In this document: positions 10,720-23,089 of the stretch, piece by piece | Position numbering within the stretch: position 1 is the stretch's first letter | Layout of the letters: every line of letters starts with the position of its first letter | Program-made: the position numbers and the translations under genes | Notes under the pieces: model-generated | What the model was told of the DNA's origin: nothing | The model's input: only the letters and a program-made list of their open reading frames with translations | Database searches by the model: none | Assembly: GCA_025617745.1 (NCBI GenBank) | Contig: CM046869.1 | Span: 5,170,244-5,234,243 of the forward strand | Direction: 5' to 3' | DNA from: Heliocidaris erythrogramma | Lineage: Eukaryota > Echinodermata > Echinoidea > Camarodonta > Echinometridae | Length of the DNA stretch: 64,000 nucleotides

Positions 10720-11580
10720 CAATGTTATTTTGAAAAAAATGACTATTTGGCGACATATATTCATCTTTGGTAATAAATTCAACAATCTATTTCAAGTATG
10801 TGAACCAAGATAATTATAATGGGAAAATGATGTTTTACTGCTATTTTGTATCAACTTATGTTCACAATAATTTTGTACATATTACAAAGTTTTTTTATTA
10901 GCTTAATATTTGTGTAAGGTTAGTTTGAAAGAAAAAACTATGGCAGACACATAATCATCTTCTGGAATAAAGTTAATAACCCATTAAATTATTGAGGCAC
11001 AAGGTATAGTCTAATTTCTAATAATCCATTTGTTCAAAGAAATTTCCCTTGAATGCAGACAGACATACAGACATGTAAATGGCTTGTCTGAACCACTCAG
11101 CTACCAGCCGAGTCCAGTCACGTTTTGAATATCTACCTTCGTCCCCCACTGTTACTCATTTACAATGTGCACATTACGTATTCCCCTCGTTCTCGTCTGT
11201 TCTAAAGAAGAGTCTATTTGCCATGAACACAATGAATGCATGGGGTTTGTTCATATTTGAATGGTAACCATGGCAACAATTATCACCAAACAAGCTTGTG
11301 TGCTTAGAAAGACAACCTTCATGTATGATATCATTTTCAGACAAGCAGATATACCTGATAAATCATGCTTTGTGAAGCATTGTGCATTTTCCAAAATCTC
11401 ACCTGGAAACTCAACTCTGATCAAAATGCATCCTATGATTTCTCGACCTAGGAACCCATTGTGGACTGATTTATGAAAACGATGATTGTAAAAATACCCG
11501 GGGAAATATTACATTTTGTATTCAGCAATATGAATAATTGCATAGAGATAATGAGAATGGGACCATGTACATAGCACCTA
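10720..11580. other. noncoding stretch, nothing recognised
   Basis: AT-rich, with short chance ORFs only. No repeat ends, splice-bounded exon or RNA gene was seen. Confidence 0.4.
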
Positions 11581-11586
11581 ACTTAA

Positions 11587-11950
11587 AGGGCACCATCAAT
11601 CACCAGAAAATATTTTGCTCTGTAATTTGGGCTTCTATGCCAACATATTACATAAAAAATATCAGGCACATGAATATGATTTCTGTACAGGAAAATGCAG
11701 GTTTAAATACACTCTAAATGAAAGTAAAAGAAACTTGTGTGTAGACTAGTTGATGCACCTGTACATGCTCACATGTACTAAGAAGGTACATGTATGTCCA
11801 AGTTATCTTCTGCGCATGCATTGATATCAAATTGTGTTTCCCTTGTGCTCTTTATCCTTAACCCTATGTCATTCTCACATACATGTAGTTTGGGGATGAT
11901 TTTATATGTATGTCTTCTAAAAAAAGATTTCAAGGGGTGATTGGTTCCCT
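11587..11950. mobile_element. TTAA-flanked MITE, family 2
   Basis: The left end AGGGCACCATCAATCACC and the inverse of the right end AGGGAACCAATCACCCC form imperfect terminal repeats, each next to TTAA (11583-11586 and 11951-11954). A sister copy lies at 51329-51638, and the two share 'aaatattttgctctg' near the left end and 'aaacttgtgtgtagacta' in the middle. The 72-codon minus-strand ORF that runs into it is chance. Confidence 0.75.
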
Positions 11951-11959
11951 TTAAAGCTT

Positions 11960-13180
11960 CAATGAGAAGACCTTGAGTTTGATACATGACTGTCACGGTG
12001 ATTCATCAATCGTTTAATTCACAGATGCATGGAGGATAAGAAGCTATACAAAAACCACTGCAAAGCAACATCCATTCTATTCTTTGTACCTCCTACCCCC
12101 CAAAGACCGCAAAGGAACATGCATTCAATTCTTTCTCCCTCCACCCCCCCCCCCCCTCCCAAGGACGGTGCCCCTCTATTCATCTATTTAATCCACTTGA
12201 ATCACAGAAATTGATACTCACATGCATATGCACACATGAGGGAAAATTCAGAGAAACAGAAAAGAGAAACACATGCATCATATCTTTATAGCGAAAGAGA
12301 CGTACCCAAAGAAATTCCATATAAAATTTGGAGGTAAAAGTAGTTAAATACATATTTTATATACTGTACCAAATTTTAGATGACAAGAAGACCCAAATTT
12401 TTGGACAAGCTCTCATATAAAATTATGTTCCAACCTCGGTTTCATCATGCAATGTTAGCATGAGGAAATTCTTGTTATCTATCATATACACATATACTTG
12501 TATATATAGGTTTCCATGTGCAAAGGGGTTAGTATTTTTATTCATGATACTGTCTGGTTTATATGTGGATGGAGGACATACAGCTCTTTCCTTTCTCACA
12601 ACCATTAATATTCCATTCACATAACCCATCATGGTTGTAGAACTCTCTATAATAGAACTTATTTCAAGTAACCCTGATCATATCAGCAGTGTTATGTTTG
12701 CCACCTGTAAAAATAAATCAAGGCATCTATAAATAGGAATCCTCATTTAGAGATAAAAAGACACACATGGAGATGGAAAAGTGCTTTAACTTTGAAAGAG
12801 CTCTAGTAGCATTACTCCAGAGTACAAAATAATATTGCACTGACTTATTACATGTACATTTGTATCACATTGTTCTTTTTGATGACATTTACTTTCATGG
12901 TTTAATCATCATCTATCAATTTAATCAGGAATAAAATTCATCAATTTCCAATACCCCCACAATTATTCCACCTTCCTAATCCGTCTCTCTTATCTTCCTT
13001 CTTCCAGTTCAAGATCTAATTCTGTCACAGTCTATATTCCTCCTCCTCCTCAGTTTGTGACATCCCTTTTGAAAGATCATCATCTCCCACCTCCTTCCAT
13101 ATTCTATCCCACTTTATATCATATTATTTGGCATCCTCCCACACTCCTCATCTATTTTTTTTTCAAAACTTGTTGAAAAT
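11960..13180. other. noncoding stretch with pyrimidine-rich part
   Basis: The plus strand is T/C-rich at about 12950-13140. A poly-C run lies at 12145-12157. No exon or mobile element ends were recognised. Confidence 0.35.
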
Positions 13181-13188
13181 TACATATA

Positions 13189-13530
13189 CAGTCAAGCCTA
13201 TGTGATAAATATTTCTCAACTCCAGGGAGACAAGAAAAATAGTCTTTAACCCCTTCCATGCCACCAGATTTTGAGCAATTGCCAAAAAATGAACTTTCAA
13301 TAATTAGATATTAACTTTTAAAGACTTTTTTTTTCTTGAGCAAACTGGGCAAAGATATATTGCATAGGAATAAACATTATATTGAAGGCACAAATTTTTG
13401 TATGAGGAAGAATTTTCAAGTTATTCTGAGCCTAAACAAAATGCTCAACACTCCAACATTTGGGCGGGATTTGCCGCCCATGGCATGGAAGGGGTTAAAG
13501 ACAGGTGATCTCTCTGTACAGGTTGTAAAG
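13189..13530. mobile_element. decayed mariner-like MITE split by a younger insertion
   Basis: CAGTCAAGCCT at 13189 and 'gggagacaagaaaaatagtctt' just left of 13246 match the mariner-like family of 22762-22951. The family sequence resumes as 'aaagacaggtgatctc' at 13497. The piggyBac-like MITE 13250-13494 sits between the two parts. The right terminus is too worn to place exactly. Confidence 0.55.
13250..13494. mobile_element. piggyBac-like MITE
   Basis: The termini CCCCTTCCATGCCA and its inverse TGGCATGGAAGGGG are perfect, each flanked by TTAA (13246-13249 and 13495-13498). TTAA duplication with a CCC start is the piggyBac signature. At 245 bp it has no transposase. Removing the element and one TTAA restores the continuity of the older MITE around it. 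Confidence 0.8.
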
Positions 13531-13534
13531 AGCA

Positions 13535-13665
13535 GTGGTATTTTTGTAATAATTTGATCTGTGTGAAAGCAGAAAAATAAGAGAAGCAGAGAGGTGAAAG
13601 TTTGAACGAAATCGGACAGGCAATAAGAAAGTTCTGATTTTTTAAAAGTTGTAATCACTATACAG
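13535..13665. mobile_element. single arm of the TTAA MITE family 1
   Basis: The sequence 'tgtgtgaaagcagaaaaataag' followed by 'ggtgaaagtttgaacgaaatc' matches the left arm of the elements at 33895, 44549 and 62700. The right arm is absent. Confidence 0.6.
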
Positions 13666-13669
13666 TGCG

Positions 13670-16100
13670 TCCCCCCAAAAAAAGTTAACATTGGAAAATG
13701 TCTCCCAAAATAAAAAAATATAAAAATATTTGTTCATACCTGTTTATAGTGCTGATCAAACTAGAATTACTTTTACATCCTACCGGGTACCCATTTAACC
13801 CTCTCGTTACCACAAGACTAAAATGCTATTCACTTTGTACATAGTGTTGTTGACTTTGGTCCTGACAGGGTTAACACCCAACTACATTGACTGTAGATTA
13901 TCATGTTAATACACTGAACACACCAAACACAATCAAACCGTGGTGCTAGCTTCATTAGATGTAAACAGAACTTTCCAATTTCTATTTCGCTCCAAAATAC
14001 CAGCAAAACCTCACAACCACCACAAACAATGTATCAATATGAACTTCATGAATACATTTACATAGTAGTATTGCATTCATAGATATTGGGGGAAAAAATA
14101 AAATAGAATGCAATTGGTTTTTGTTGGTATTACAAGTATTTAGTTTGTGGTGGGAGGGTTTAACAGGGTCTATTTTTTTGATCAATTTTAGGTTTATAAT
14201 AATGTCACTTTTTCTTTTAGGAAAATGCATTGGCTTTAATTGTAGAGGAATCATCACCTGAGAGCTAAAAAGAAGTTATAAAGCTAATCTTGTGTTCTTT
14301 TAAGGTATTTGCATTTTGAAACAGATGTTTCATATCTATAGCCAATGGAATCACACAAAAATATCTCCTTTTTTGGTGGTGGGAAAATTTAAAAAAATAA
14401 AAATAAAAAGCTTTTTGTTTTCTAGGAAATATTTCTGCCCTTAACACTTTGCACTTCTTTTAAATAATTTTTCAATTCTTGAAAATAACCGTTCATTCAC
14501 TAACTGGCTTAAATAAATGGAAGGTAAGATCATAGAATAGTGACTTGTTACTTGTTACTTGTTGAAATGGCTGATATCAACCAGTTTCAACATAAAGAGA
14601 GCACAGGTTGAGGATAGTCTGAGAGCTGGAAGTATATTGATTGAATGTAAAATAATACAAGTCAACGTCCTCCAATCTCTCAGCACACAATGTGTTGAAT
14701 CACTTTAATCTTAAGGGGACAATTTTAGGTTCATATGACAAGCACTTCTAATGGATTTCTTCCCAAGTTTTCCTTTTTTTAATCACTTATTGTTTAGTCT
14801 CTGATAACTAAATGTGAAGAGGGTATATAGCCAGAGGAAATACTGGCCCTCATTATGTAAAGCACTCTGTTAGAACACATCAATCAAATGTGCATTAAAA
14901 CAAACAATAGAGAATGACGAACATCTACATTAATGATGTCAATTAATGGACAAGCACACGCCCACATACATGTATTGTTATCTATATAACTATACAGCTA
15001 CCCACTCTATCTCCAGGCTATCAGAAAGGATAAAACGTACATTAGATGATGACAATCCACATAGAAATGTAGGGCAGGTATGCTGTTTATGTTTTAAAGG
15101 ATACTGTTAAAAGTAACAAATTGTCCCCTTCAAAGGTCATCTTGGGTTATGGTTAATGAAGGAAAGTAAATTCTCACAGATTAAAACAAAACTTAAACTG
15201 AATGCTCAACACTAAATAGATGCTACCTGCCAAACTATTTTTTGAGACACATTGCATGGAATAACCCCATTTTTGTATACTTAAACTAACATGATATAAA
15301 CTTTATTAGTAGTGTTAATTTCTGCCATGTAACATAAGAAACAAACTCCAAATGAAATATTTGTTCATGAAAATTAATTAGTGGCTATTTACTGAAAATT
15401 TAATGCTGTGTTTTCTAAATTGAAGAAGAAAACAGGGTATGATAACAAAAGGGAAAAAGTCCAATTTTACATATTACAATAATCATTTAGATTGATAATT
15501 TTTCAACATTAATTTTCTCTAAAACTTACTAGAATAGATTTAGGCCCAACTTAACCACACTGTATACTTCTACTATATGATATCTTGTATCTTTACTCCA
15601 TCAAAAATGGTTTCTTTTTCATATATTTCAGTCAAATAGGTTTGAAATTGAATATTCTAAAGGTTGCTCATCTATACATGTACTTTTTTTTACATCAACT
15701 GATATTAACAGGGGAGTGTGTAACCACACAGAAACAGTCACTCAACCAACAAAGATAGACTATTTCATACTCTATTACATATGGCAAAGGTAGACTCCCA
15801 CACTGAAAGGGATTGAATTATTCCATCAATGCTTCAGTAAGCCATTTGAAGTTAACCATACATTTTATGAAATATCAATACCATGTGTAATAATATGTCT
15901 AACCCTTAGATGTCAGTCTCTTTAATCAAAGTAATCTGCTTACAATGTCTTTTAAGTACAAGAAGGGCCACAGAATGTTTAAAAGCCCTTCTTGTATTCC
16001 AGAGGGCATATTACAGTTGTAGGAAGACGATAATTGTCTATCACTTCGTGATTGAAAACGTGAATTTGGTTCTTGAATCACGTAGAACTTAAACAATCCC
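13670..16100. other. AT-rich noncoding stretch
   Basis: The only structures seen are a short TTAACCC...GGGTTAA-bounded unit at 13794-13876, a worn AGAGCCAG-type inverted pair at 14612-14695, and a hairpin at 15958-15998 (ACAAGAAGGGC ... GCCCTTCTTGT). The motif CAGTGCGTCCCCCCAAAA at about 13661 recurs in worn form at 22192. No gene is supported. Confidence 0.35.
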
Positions 16101-16120
16101 ATTTCAAGATATAGATAATA

Positions 16121-16124
16121 ATAT

Positions 16125-16163
<39 letters not shown>

Positions 16164-16740
16164 TTAATTTGTATATCGCAGCAACTATTTGAATATACTC
16201 TACTGCACTTTGATGGAGACTCCTATATGATTACACTATATAAACAGAACTAATCTACTTAAAAGCCTCTGAAAACAGATGGGTCTTCAGTAGAGATTTA
16301 AAAATGGGGACTGATTGTGCTTTCCTTATTGCAAGAGGAAGTTGGTTCCAGAGTTTTGGAGCAGCACAGCTAAATGCACAATCTCCAAGAGTTGCCTTTG
16401 TTTTGGCATGAGGCAACTTTAGAAGCAGTTTGTCTTGTGAACTTCGTAAGTTATGCGTATATGGATGCAATTTAAAAGATAATAATTAAACATGTAATTT
16501 GGGGCATGACCATTCAAAGCTTTGTAAACAAGCAAAAGTATCTTGAATGTGATTCTGTACTTTATTGGCAACCAATGTAACTTCATCAAAACAGGAGTGA
16601 TGTGGGAAAATTTTGAGGAATTGGTCACAAGTCTTGCACAGGCATTCTGAACTCGCTGCAGCTTCATGGTCTGTGAATCTGACAAGCCAAACAATAATAA
16701 TTTGTTGAAATATAATGGAAAATAAGGGATTTAGGACAAT
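16121..16740 (-). mobile_element. CR1/L2-like LINE, 3' fragment of ORF2
   Basis: Minus-strand translation gives the C-terminal end of a CR1/L2-group reverse transcriptase: LQRVQNACARLVT, HITPVLMKLHWLPIKYRI, FKILLLVYKALNGHAP, and then, after one frameshift near 16480, APKLWNQLPLAIRK and FKSLLKTHLF followed by a stop at 16255. These are the family's usual terminal motifs in the usual order. The element is 5'-truncated (nothing upstream of FNKLLLFGLSDSQ). It ends in a run of about 15 ATT/TAT triplets (16121-16165), the microsatellite 3' tail typical of this group. Confidence 0.88.
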
Positions 16741-16799
16741 CTGTGCATAATGATGAGTCATGATCTCAATAGAACATATCACTGAAATGCATCAATTCA

Positions 16800-18400
16800 T
16801 GTTAGAGTTCATGGTAAGTTTATTAGGCATGCTTCATCTAATACACTATGATGGAATTAGGCAGAGTCATTATATTCTGATGATCACAGCCAGTATTCAT
16901 AACAGAATAACTAATCTAGGTTAAAATCCTAACATACCAGTCTCTTTATTTTCTTCATCTTTGCATCCTATAAATATTATAAATCTATAATGAAATGAAT
17001 AAACAATCGGACAATGGTGTTGAAGAGAGACATACTGAAAGCTTTTCGTCTCGCACTCATCAGAGTATACCGAAAGAATGAACAGAAAGCCGAAATCGAA
17101 CAATATAACCGGAAAATAAAGGAACAAAGCACAAAAAATATTAAACAGGTTTTGATTGGCTGCCTGAAAATAACGGGAAATTAGGCTTATTGCCAGCCGG
17201 TTTTGTAATAACGGGAGCTCAAATAATACAAGCATCCTCATGAACTCTTTCTGTCGGCACAGAATAAACAATATGAAATTGATATTTCTATTTTATTTTC
17301 TTACTTGATTCATTTCATTCATTTATTTTGTTACAGAAATAGAGACACTCGTGCAAAATGTAGAGGTTGAAATTTTGCACTTCATAAATCAGTGGGCTTT
17401 AATCTAAACCAGGTTTAACTTATTTGCTTTGATGAGTACAGGCTAATATATTGGACTGCAATTGATAGTTGGAAAAAACAGGTAAATTGGTGAGGAATTA
17501 GCTGAATGTACATAGCAATTCTTCAATCAGATATGTTGCTATGTCAGATAATCTTTGTGCAAAACAAAATGTGAATAAAAAGCAACACACTAAGAGCAAA
17601 ATTTCAATGAAATATATTTGCAACTGGATGTGTTTATCTATATACTTTGAATATGAACAGCTCTGAGCATTGCAGTTTTAATATTTAGATTAAAAAATGT
17701 GATTTTAGGAAGAACTCACCTCTAAAGAACGTGTATGTATACATTATCCGATATTAAGTCTTTCACTTAATCCTTAAATAGAAATAAGAATCCACAAAGA
17801 AGTTGATGATGTCTTTCCAAACAAAGTACTATCCATTCATAGTCAAGATCACTTTTAGAGAAAACACCCCTTTAGTCCAAACTGTCCTCGAGCTAACAGA
17901 TATATGGTAGGGCGGATGAGCAAACGATGTGCAAAAAGGGAGGAAAATGCAATGAAAATCTGTTTTATCACTCAGTGAATTAGGCTACTTCTGAGAGCTG
18001 TTACAGTGTCCACAAAGCACTTTGTATTACTTAGCAAAGCTCACAACAACCACACAAATAGAGATCAATTTCACAGGAGCTCCCCCTTCAGGTGCCGGTC
18101 CTCGCATGAGCAGAGGTGACAGTGACGACGGCTAATCGAGCACATCTTCCCGCTACGTCTGGTAGAACGATATTGTCACTGTTTGCTGAATAAGCCGAGC
18201 CAGGGAGAGAAACCAAGGGTCGTGTCCCCGGTTAAAAGGTTCGTTAGATTCAAGCACGGACTACAACAACAAAAAAAAGCAGAAAGAGAGAGCTGTGTTT
18301 GTCTAGCCTGTGAAACCGTCTAATCACTGAATGAACCAATGTTGAGCTCTTTAGCGTTTACCCAAGCTTGACTTTTACAACAGATGGTCTTTATGACACA
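16800..18400. other. noncoding stretch with a GC-richer part
   Basis: Most is AT-rich with no recognisable elements. The part 18060-18280 is GC-richer with several CpGs (for example 'tgacgacggctaatcgagc'), and could be a promoter or 5' untranslated exon. No initiation codon in good context or splice-bounded frame was found. Minus-strand frames at 16921-17271 show no motif. Confidence 0.3.
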
Positions 18401-18413
18401 ATTATAATAAACT

Positions 18414-19646
18414 GTGTTTTTCTATAATAGTTTATGTGAGGGAGAGAACTATTACATACACAATAAGGATCATTTCATAAAAAATCATTCACTCTGTTGG
18501 ATTTGTGTGTGTGTGTGTGTGTGTGTGTGGGTGTGTGGGTGTGTGTATGTATGTGTGTGGCTACTCTATGCTGGAGAAAACTATTCAGGGTGGAAGATTT
18601 CTTTTGATTATTGTTGTAGGGCATTCGGGGGAAGGTTCATATTTTTATGCGATTATGATATAAATAAAATGACTTTGAAAAATTTGGCACCTTTTTATAA
18701 AGAGATGTTGAGAGTGTGGCAAGAACTGGATAAATGTAGACATTTTGAAGATAAAATCAATCCCATTCTCTTCAACAATAAAAATATTTGCAGTAGAAAT
18801 AAAATGATTTTTCATGAGGACTTGTTAAAGAAGGGGGTTGTCCAAATAGCTGATATAGTGGATGGAATACATATGAAACCGCATTCTCACTTTTGCAGGT
18901 TAGGTATTGAAAGCAAAGGATTATTGAAAATTCATGATATCTTTAAAGTTATTCCAAACGATTGGAAAATGAGAGATCATATGCAGGTTGACATTCATAA
19001 CTTTAATATTAGATTAAATATTGGGGGGCAAATTGGCACATTGTCTAATTTGAAATCCAGGAAAATGTATAATTATTTCATTAGACAATTTCAGGAAGAT
19101 TATGATTTACAAGTACGAGATGGACATAGTCAATATAATTATGATAAGAAAGAAATTAAAGAAATATTTTTGAGAGTAGGCCGTACAGTGATTTGCAGTA
19201 AACATAGAGAATTTCAATACAAGTCATTACATGGTGCTTTATATACTAAAGAACACCTCTATAGATTTGGATTTGTCCCTGATAAATTATGCTCATTTTG
19301 TAAAAAGGAGGAGGAGACGTATCCACACTTATTTTTGCTTTGTGAACAAGTGCAACGAACTTGGCAAGAAATCATAAGTACTCTGGATTTGAGGGAAATA
19401 GACATCAGCAATTGGAATTTAATATTTGTAGGGATAGAAGGAAACTCTCATAGAATCAAAATGTGTAATTCTATTATATTTATGATGAAATATATTATAT
19501 ATTTTTCCAGATCATCAGGTGTGCTTCCTTCAATGAACAAAATTTTAAAGATGATTTTAGATTATAAAGATCGAGAAAAGGAATCAGGAATAAAAAATGG
19601 TAAAATAGGGTTACATTTACTGAAATGGGAACAAGTAAATATTTAA
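18414..19646 (+). CDS. LINE ORF2 C-terminal region (L1/Tx1 group), fragment
   Basis: The frame is 410 codons. The first 70 residues are translated microsatellite and flank (VCVCVCV from TG repeats) and are not part of the protein. From residue 72 it reads as the region downstream of the reverse transcriptase: LAPFYKEMLRVWQELDK at 91-107, then FQYKSLHGALYTKEHLYRFG at 267-286. A zinc-knuckle-like motif C-x2-C-x8-H-x4-C lies at 293-310 (CSFC...HLFLLC) and is followed by the conserved Trp of VQRTWQEI. This layout is the C-terminus of L1/Tx1-clade ORF2 proteins. The reverse transcriptase and endonuclease domains are missing, so it cannot mobilise itself. The frame has stayed open for 340 codons, which suggests a fairly young insertion. 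It ends at the natural stop. Confidence 0.82.
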   Translation: MFFYNSLCEGENYYIHNKDHFIKNHSLCWICVCVCVCVWVCGCVYVCVWLLYAGENYSGWKISFDYCCRAFGGRFIFLCDYDINKMTLKNLAPFYKEMLRVWQELDKCRHFEDKINPILFNNKNICSRNKMIFHEDLLKKGVVQIADIVDGIHMKPHSHFCRLGIESKGLLKIHDIFKVIPNDWKMRDHMQVDIHNFNIRLNIGGQIGTLSNLKSRKMYNYFIRQFQEDYDLQVRDGHSQYNYDKKEIKEIFLRVGRTVICSKHREFQYKSLHGALYTKEHLYRFGFVPDKLCSFCKKEEETYPHLFLLCEQVQRTWQEIISTLDLREIDISNWNLIFVGIEGNSHRIKMCNSIIFMMKYIIYFSRSSGVLPSMNKILKMILDYKDREKESGIKNGKIGLHLLKWEQVNI

Positions 19647-20027
19647 AGAATTCTGTTGTAGTACTTCATTTAATACCTTACCGATATCCTTTGTGCTGGT
19701 CATGCATAAGAAGTAATTTTTGTTTTGTTTTGTTTTGTTTTTTGGCCTACCCATCCACGAAGCTTCCCTGACAGCATCAGTTTTCCAACTTTTTAATTTG
19801 AGTAAGTGAGAAATGGGAATGTGAGCAGGTACACCGGAATGGGGGGGGGGGGGGGGGAGGTGGGGAGGGGGTGCTTTGTTATATATGAAACTTTCTTTTT
19901 CATTTGTATTATTGATACTATGAAAGTTGTGTTAATATTGTTAATTCATATTGTTTATTTGTATATAATTGTACATTCTTTATTTTGAAAAAGAGAGAAA
20001 ATAAAAGATCAACAAAAAAAAAAAAAA
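18600..20027 (+). mobile_element. L1/Tx1-like LINE, 5'-truncated, with 3' UTR and poly-A
   Basis: An open frame ends at 19646, is followed by about 370 bp of 3' UTR, and closes in a poly-A run at 20014-20027. The upstream limit is set by where LINE similarity starts (about 18627, GGRFIFLCDYD). A (TG)n run at about 18505-18560 lies just before it. The 3' UTR contains a (TTTTG)n run at 19720 and a poly-G run at 19841-19858. A poly-A tail rather than an ATT tail separates this element from the LINE at 16121. Confidence 0.8.
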
Positions 20028-20289
20028 GTGTTAGTATCGTAAGACTGGGAGATGAATACATTTTGTGTTTTAAATAATTTATTCATTCAACAATAAACTT
20101 TTAATCTCTTTCCCTTTCCTGAATTTCATTCTGTTGAATTTTCTTCAGAGTCTCTTCACTTTGTTTCAACTAGTTAGTAATTTTGTTTGGTTTGTGTAAT
20201 CATTGACCCTACCACTTGGTGTGATATAGACAGAAATAAAAGAGAAAGAGGGAGATAGAGACATAAATTACATCAATCTAGTAGAGAGG

Positions 20290-20336
20290 GGATAGTTACT
20301 GAGACAGTGACAAGGAGAGAGAGAGATGGAAAGAGA

Positions 20337-20375
<39 letters not shown>

Positions 20376-21380
20376 CATGGGGGATCCTAAAATGATACTG
20401 ATTTCAAATACTATAGTGCCAGTCTACTTTGTCATCTCTATAAAGCTGTCACAATAAGACAATAAGATAAGAAGATATATGACATTGCATTATAATGCTG
20501 CATGAATCATTGGATCTGACTGACACACTGTTAGCATACACATCCATTAATGTTACTGGAATATTCAGATACATGAATCATGGACATGGAGAGATATGGG
20601 GGGATAAATTATATCACCTACATGTAGACCTAGTCAGATGAAGAGAGAGAAAGAGAGAGAGATACGGAGAGAGAGAGATAGAGAGAGCGATTTTTTTTTT
20701 TTGGGGGGGGGGGTTCTATTAATAACACTAATATCAAATAGTGCCAGTACTTGATCTCCCCAGTAAAGCTGTCATAACATGATTAAAACATTCATGGTAT
20801 TTCATTATAATGCTGCATGAATCAATTGATCTCATTGACACTATGTTTATAGCACATGTATCCATTAACCTAAGTAATGTTATTGGAATATTCATAGTTA
20901 CACAAATATTGGACATGGGGAGATGAGATGAAAGTCACCTAGACAGATGGACAGAGAAAGACAGAGGGGGATGAAAAGAGAGAGAGAGAGAGGGGGGGAT
21001 GGATGGAGAGAGAGAGAGAGAGAGAGGGGGGGGTGGAGAAAGAGGGATGGAGAGGGGGATGGAGAGAGAGGGAGGGAGGGATGGAGAGAGAGAAAGAGAC
21101 TGATAGATATATTTAGACAATATGGAAAAGGGGAATATACATGTAAATTAGGACTCTGAGAAGACGGGAATAAAAGTGAATGAGTTTAATAAAAAATAAT
21201 TATATAAGCAGGAGATAATACAGGAGAAATAGGGCAGAAGAAACTGAAAAGAGAGGAGCAATATTGCAGAGAAACTGAGAGAAACAGGGAGAGAAACAGG
21301 GAGAGAGAGAGAGCAAGAGAGAGAGAGCAAGAGAGAGAGAGCAACAGGGAGAGAAAGAGAGAGAGAGAGAGAGAGGTGGG
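20290..21380. repeat. GA microsatellite cluster with a 315-bp tandem duplication
   Basis: GA-rich runs lie at about 20310-20372, 20640-20690, 20970-21095 and 21290-21375. Between them the segments starting near 20390 and 20705 are diverged tandem copies, both containing TATAATGCTGCATGAATCA (at 20491 and 20806) and 'ggaatattca' further on. Each copy ends in its own GA run. Frames translated from the GA runs (RERERERG, SLSLSLPP) are not genes. Confidence 0.8.
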
Positions 21381-21499
21381 TGAACACAAAGAGAAATATA
21401 TAAAAATGATGTACATGTAATAAGTCCCAGCATATTGATACATACTGTACATGTATAAACACGTTCCACTTGGCAGCTAATTTTAAACCAAATATTTGC

Positions 21500-22750
21500 C
21501 TAATAACCACAATGCTCTTAGAGTGAGATAATTAAAGAACCCTCAATAACTGTGGGTTCTAAAATAAGAAACAGATCCTTTCATATCCACTAATATAATA
21601 TTCATCATTTATTATTGTTATCCGAATCATATGATGTAATGATTCATAGTTGGTTTGTAAACCAGCTAAAGCACAATGTATTTTAGGCCTATAGAGGTAA
21701 GGGCCTGCTTTGTAGTCTAGAATACAATAAAAATATTTTTTTTAAAGGTCAAATGGAATTGCTTCTACAAAAATTCTTATGAGTATTAATTCTACATTCT
21801 TAAATGTGAAAAAGAATGGGTGGGAAGCAATAATAAAGGTCCAAGATGTGTGATAACTAAATTGAGTGTGACATTTCTTTCTGTCAACTTTCTCAGAATA
21901 CAGTCTTGTAATAAAGGGTAGACAAAATGCAGACATGAAACCAAAATCAATATCTCATTGGAATTTTCTCCATTGTAAAAATCTAAGTCCTCCACTGGAT
22001 ATATTGCGTATGTATAGCTGCAGACAAATTAATTATTAAACTTCAAAAAATGATTATCCACAATGCACAGCCAGATGACGATGTAACAAAAAGCTCTACA
22101 CTCTACATTATTAGCATGAATAAAAAATCCCCCCCCCCCTGGATTTCGTGAAGGTAATGCATGCAAATTTATAGGAAAGTTGTTGACTAAACAGTGCATC
22201 TCAAAAAGAGTTGACAGTTGGAAAAGGTCCCCAAATACATAAAATATTGATATATTAATACTGATGTGTGTGTGTGTGTGTGTTGTCTACCTTAAAGACT
22301 TATGACCTTCTGCAACTACTTATCCTGAATGATGAGATAGGGAAGAAACCTATATAAGTGTGTCATCTACATATAGGACTTATGACCTTCTGCTAAATGC
22401 CAGTAAGATTGAGGACATCATCTATGAATGCTTCAAATCCAATCAAAAGCGTCTTAACCCCAAGGCCTTTTTTGATTGCATCGATAATTAAACTTTTATT
22501 TCAATGACAGTATCTAAGTTTTAAAAAAATATATCCAAAAATATATCTTAGATCACTTTCATTAATTCTTTTTCCTTCTGAAGAGATAACTTGATGAGTG
22601 GGTGCAGGAGCTTCACGTCACTCTCACGGTAACTTATCTTTTTCTACTTTGGCCATTTTTTTCTAAGCTTTGACCTACTTTCCCCTTACTAAAATTTGAA
22701 TAAATGTGGGTTGAAAACATAATTTACCATTTTAATTATAGAGCTTCTCA
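21500..22750. other. AT-rich noncoding stretch
   Basis: Contains a (TG)n run at about 22265-22283 and an imperfect 85-bp duplication marked by GACTTATGACCTTCTGC at about 22294 and 22376. Nothing else is recognised. Confidence 0.35.
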
Positions 22751-22761
22751 ACTTCTTTGTA

Positions 22762-22951
22762 CAGTCAAACCTGCTTTAGCGACCACCTGTATAGAAAGAC
22801 CACCTGTCTATAAAGACCACAATTTTTGTTTCCCTTGAACAATGTTTCTCATTGAAACGTGTATTAAAGGAACCTGTACATAAAGACCACCTGCTCATAA
22901 AGACCGCTTTTCTTGTCTCCCTTGAGCGGTCTTTATAGACAGGTTTGACTG
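22762..22951. mobile_element. mariner/Tc1-like MITE
   Basis: The ends are CAGTCAAACCTG and its inverse, with flanking TA at 22760-22761 and 22952-22953. Inside, the phrase 'ataaagaccacctg' recurs, giving short subrepeats in both orientations. It is 190 bp with no coding capacity, and is nearly the same as 41071-41243. Confidence 0.85.
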
Positions 22952-23089
22952 TAATTGATTTAAGATAAGTGTAGGAGGCAAATCTTCTGTAAATTATTTG
23001 CTACCACTGCAATGAACCTTTGATTAATTACTATTTTCAAAAGAGTACTTTCTAAGAGCTTGTTTCATCTTCTTAATTTCATATTCCTT

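Noticed and set aside
20935-21510. Several open frames of 60-120 codons on both strands
   Set aside because: They are GA/CT microsatellite translations (RERERE, SLSLSL) with no motif.
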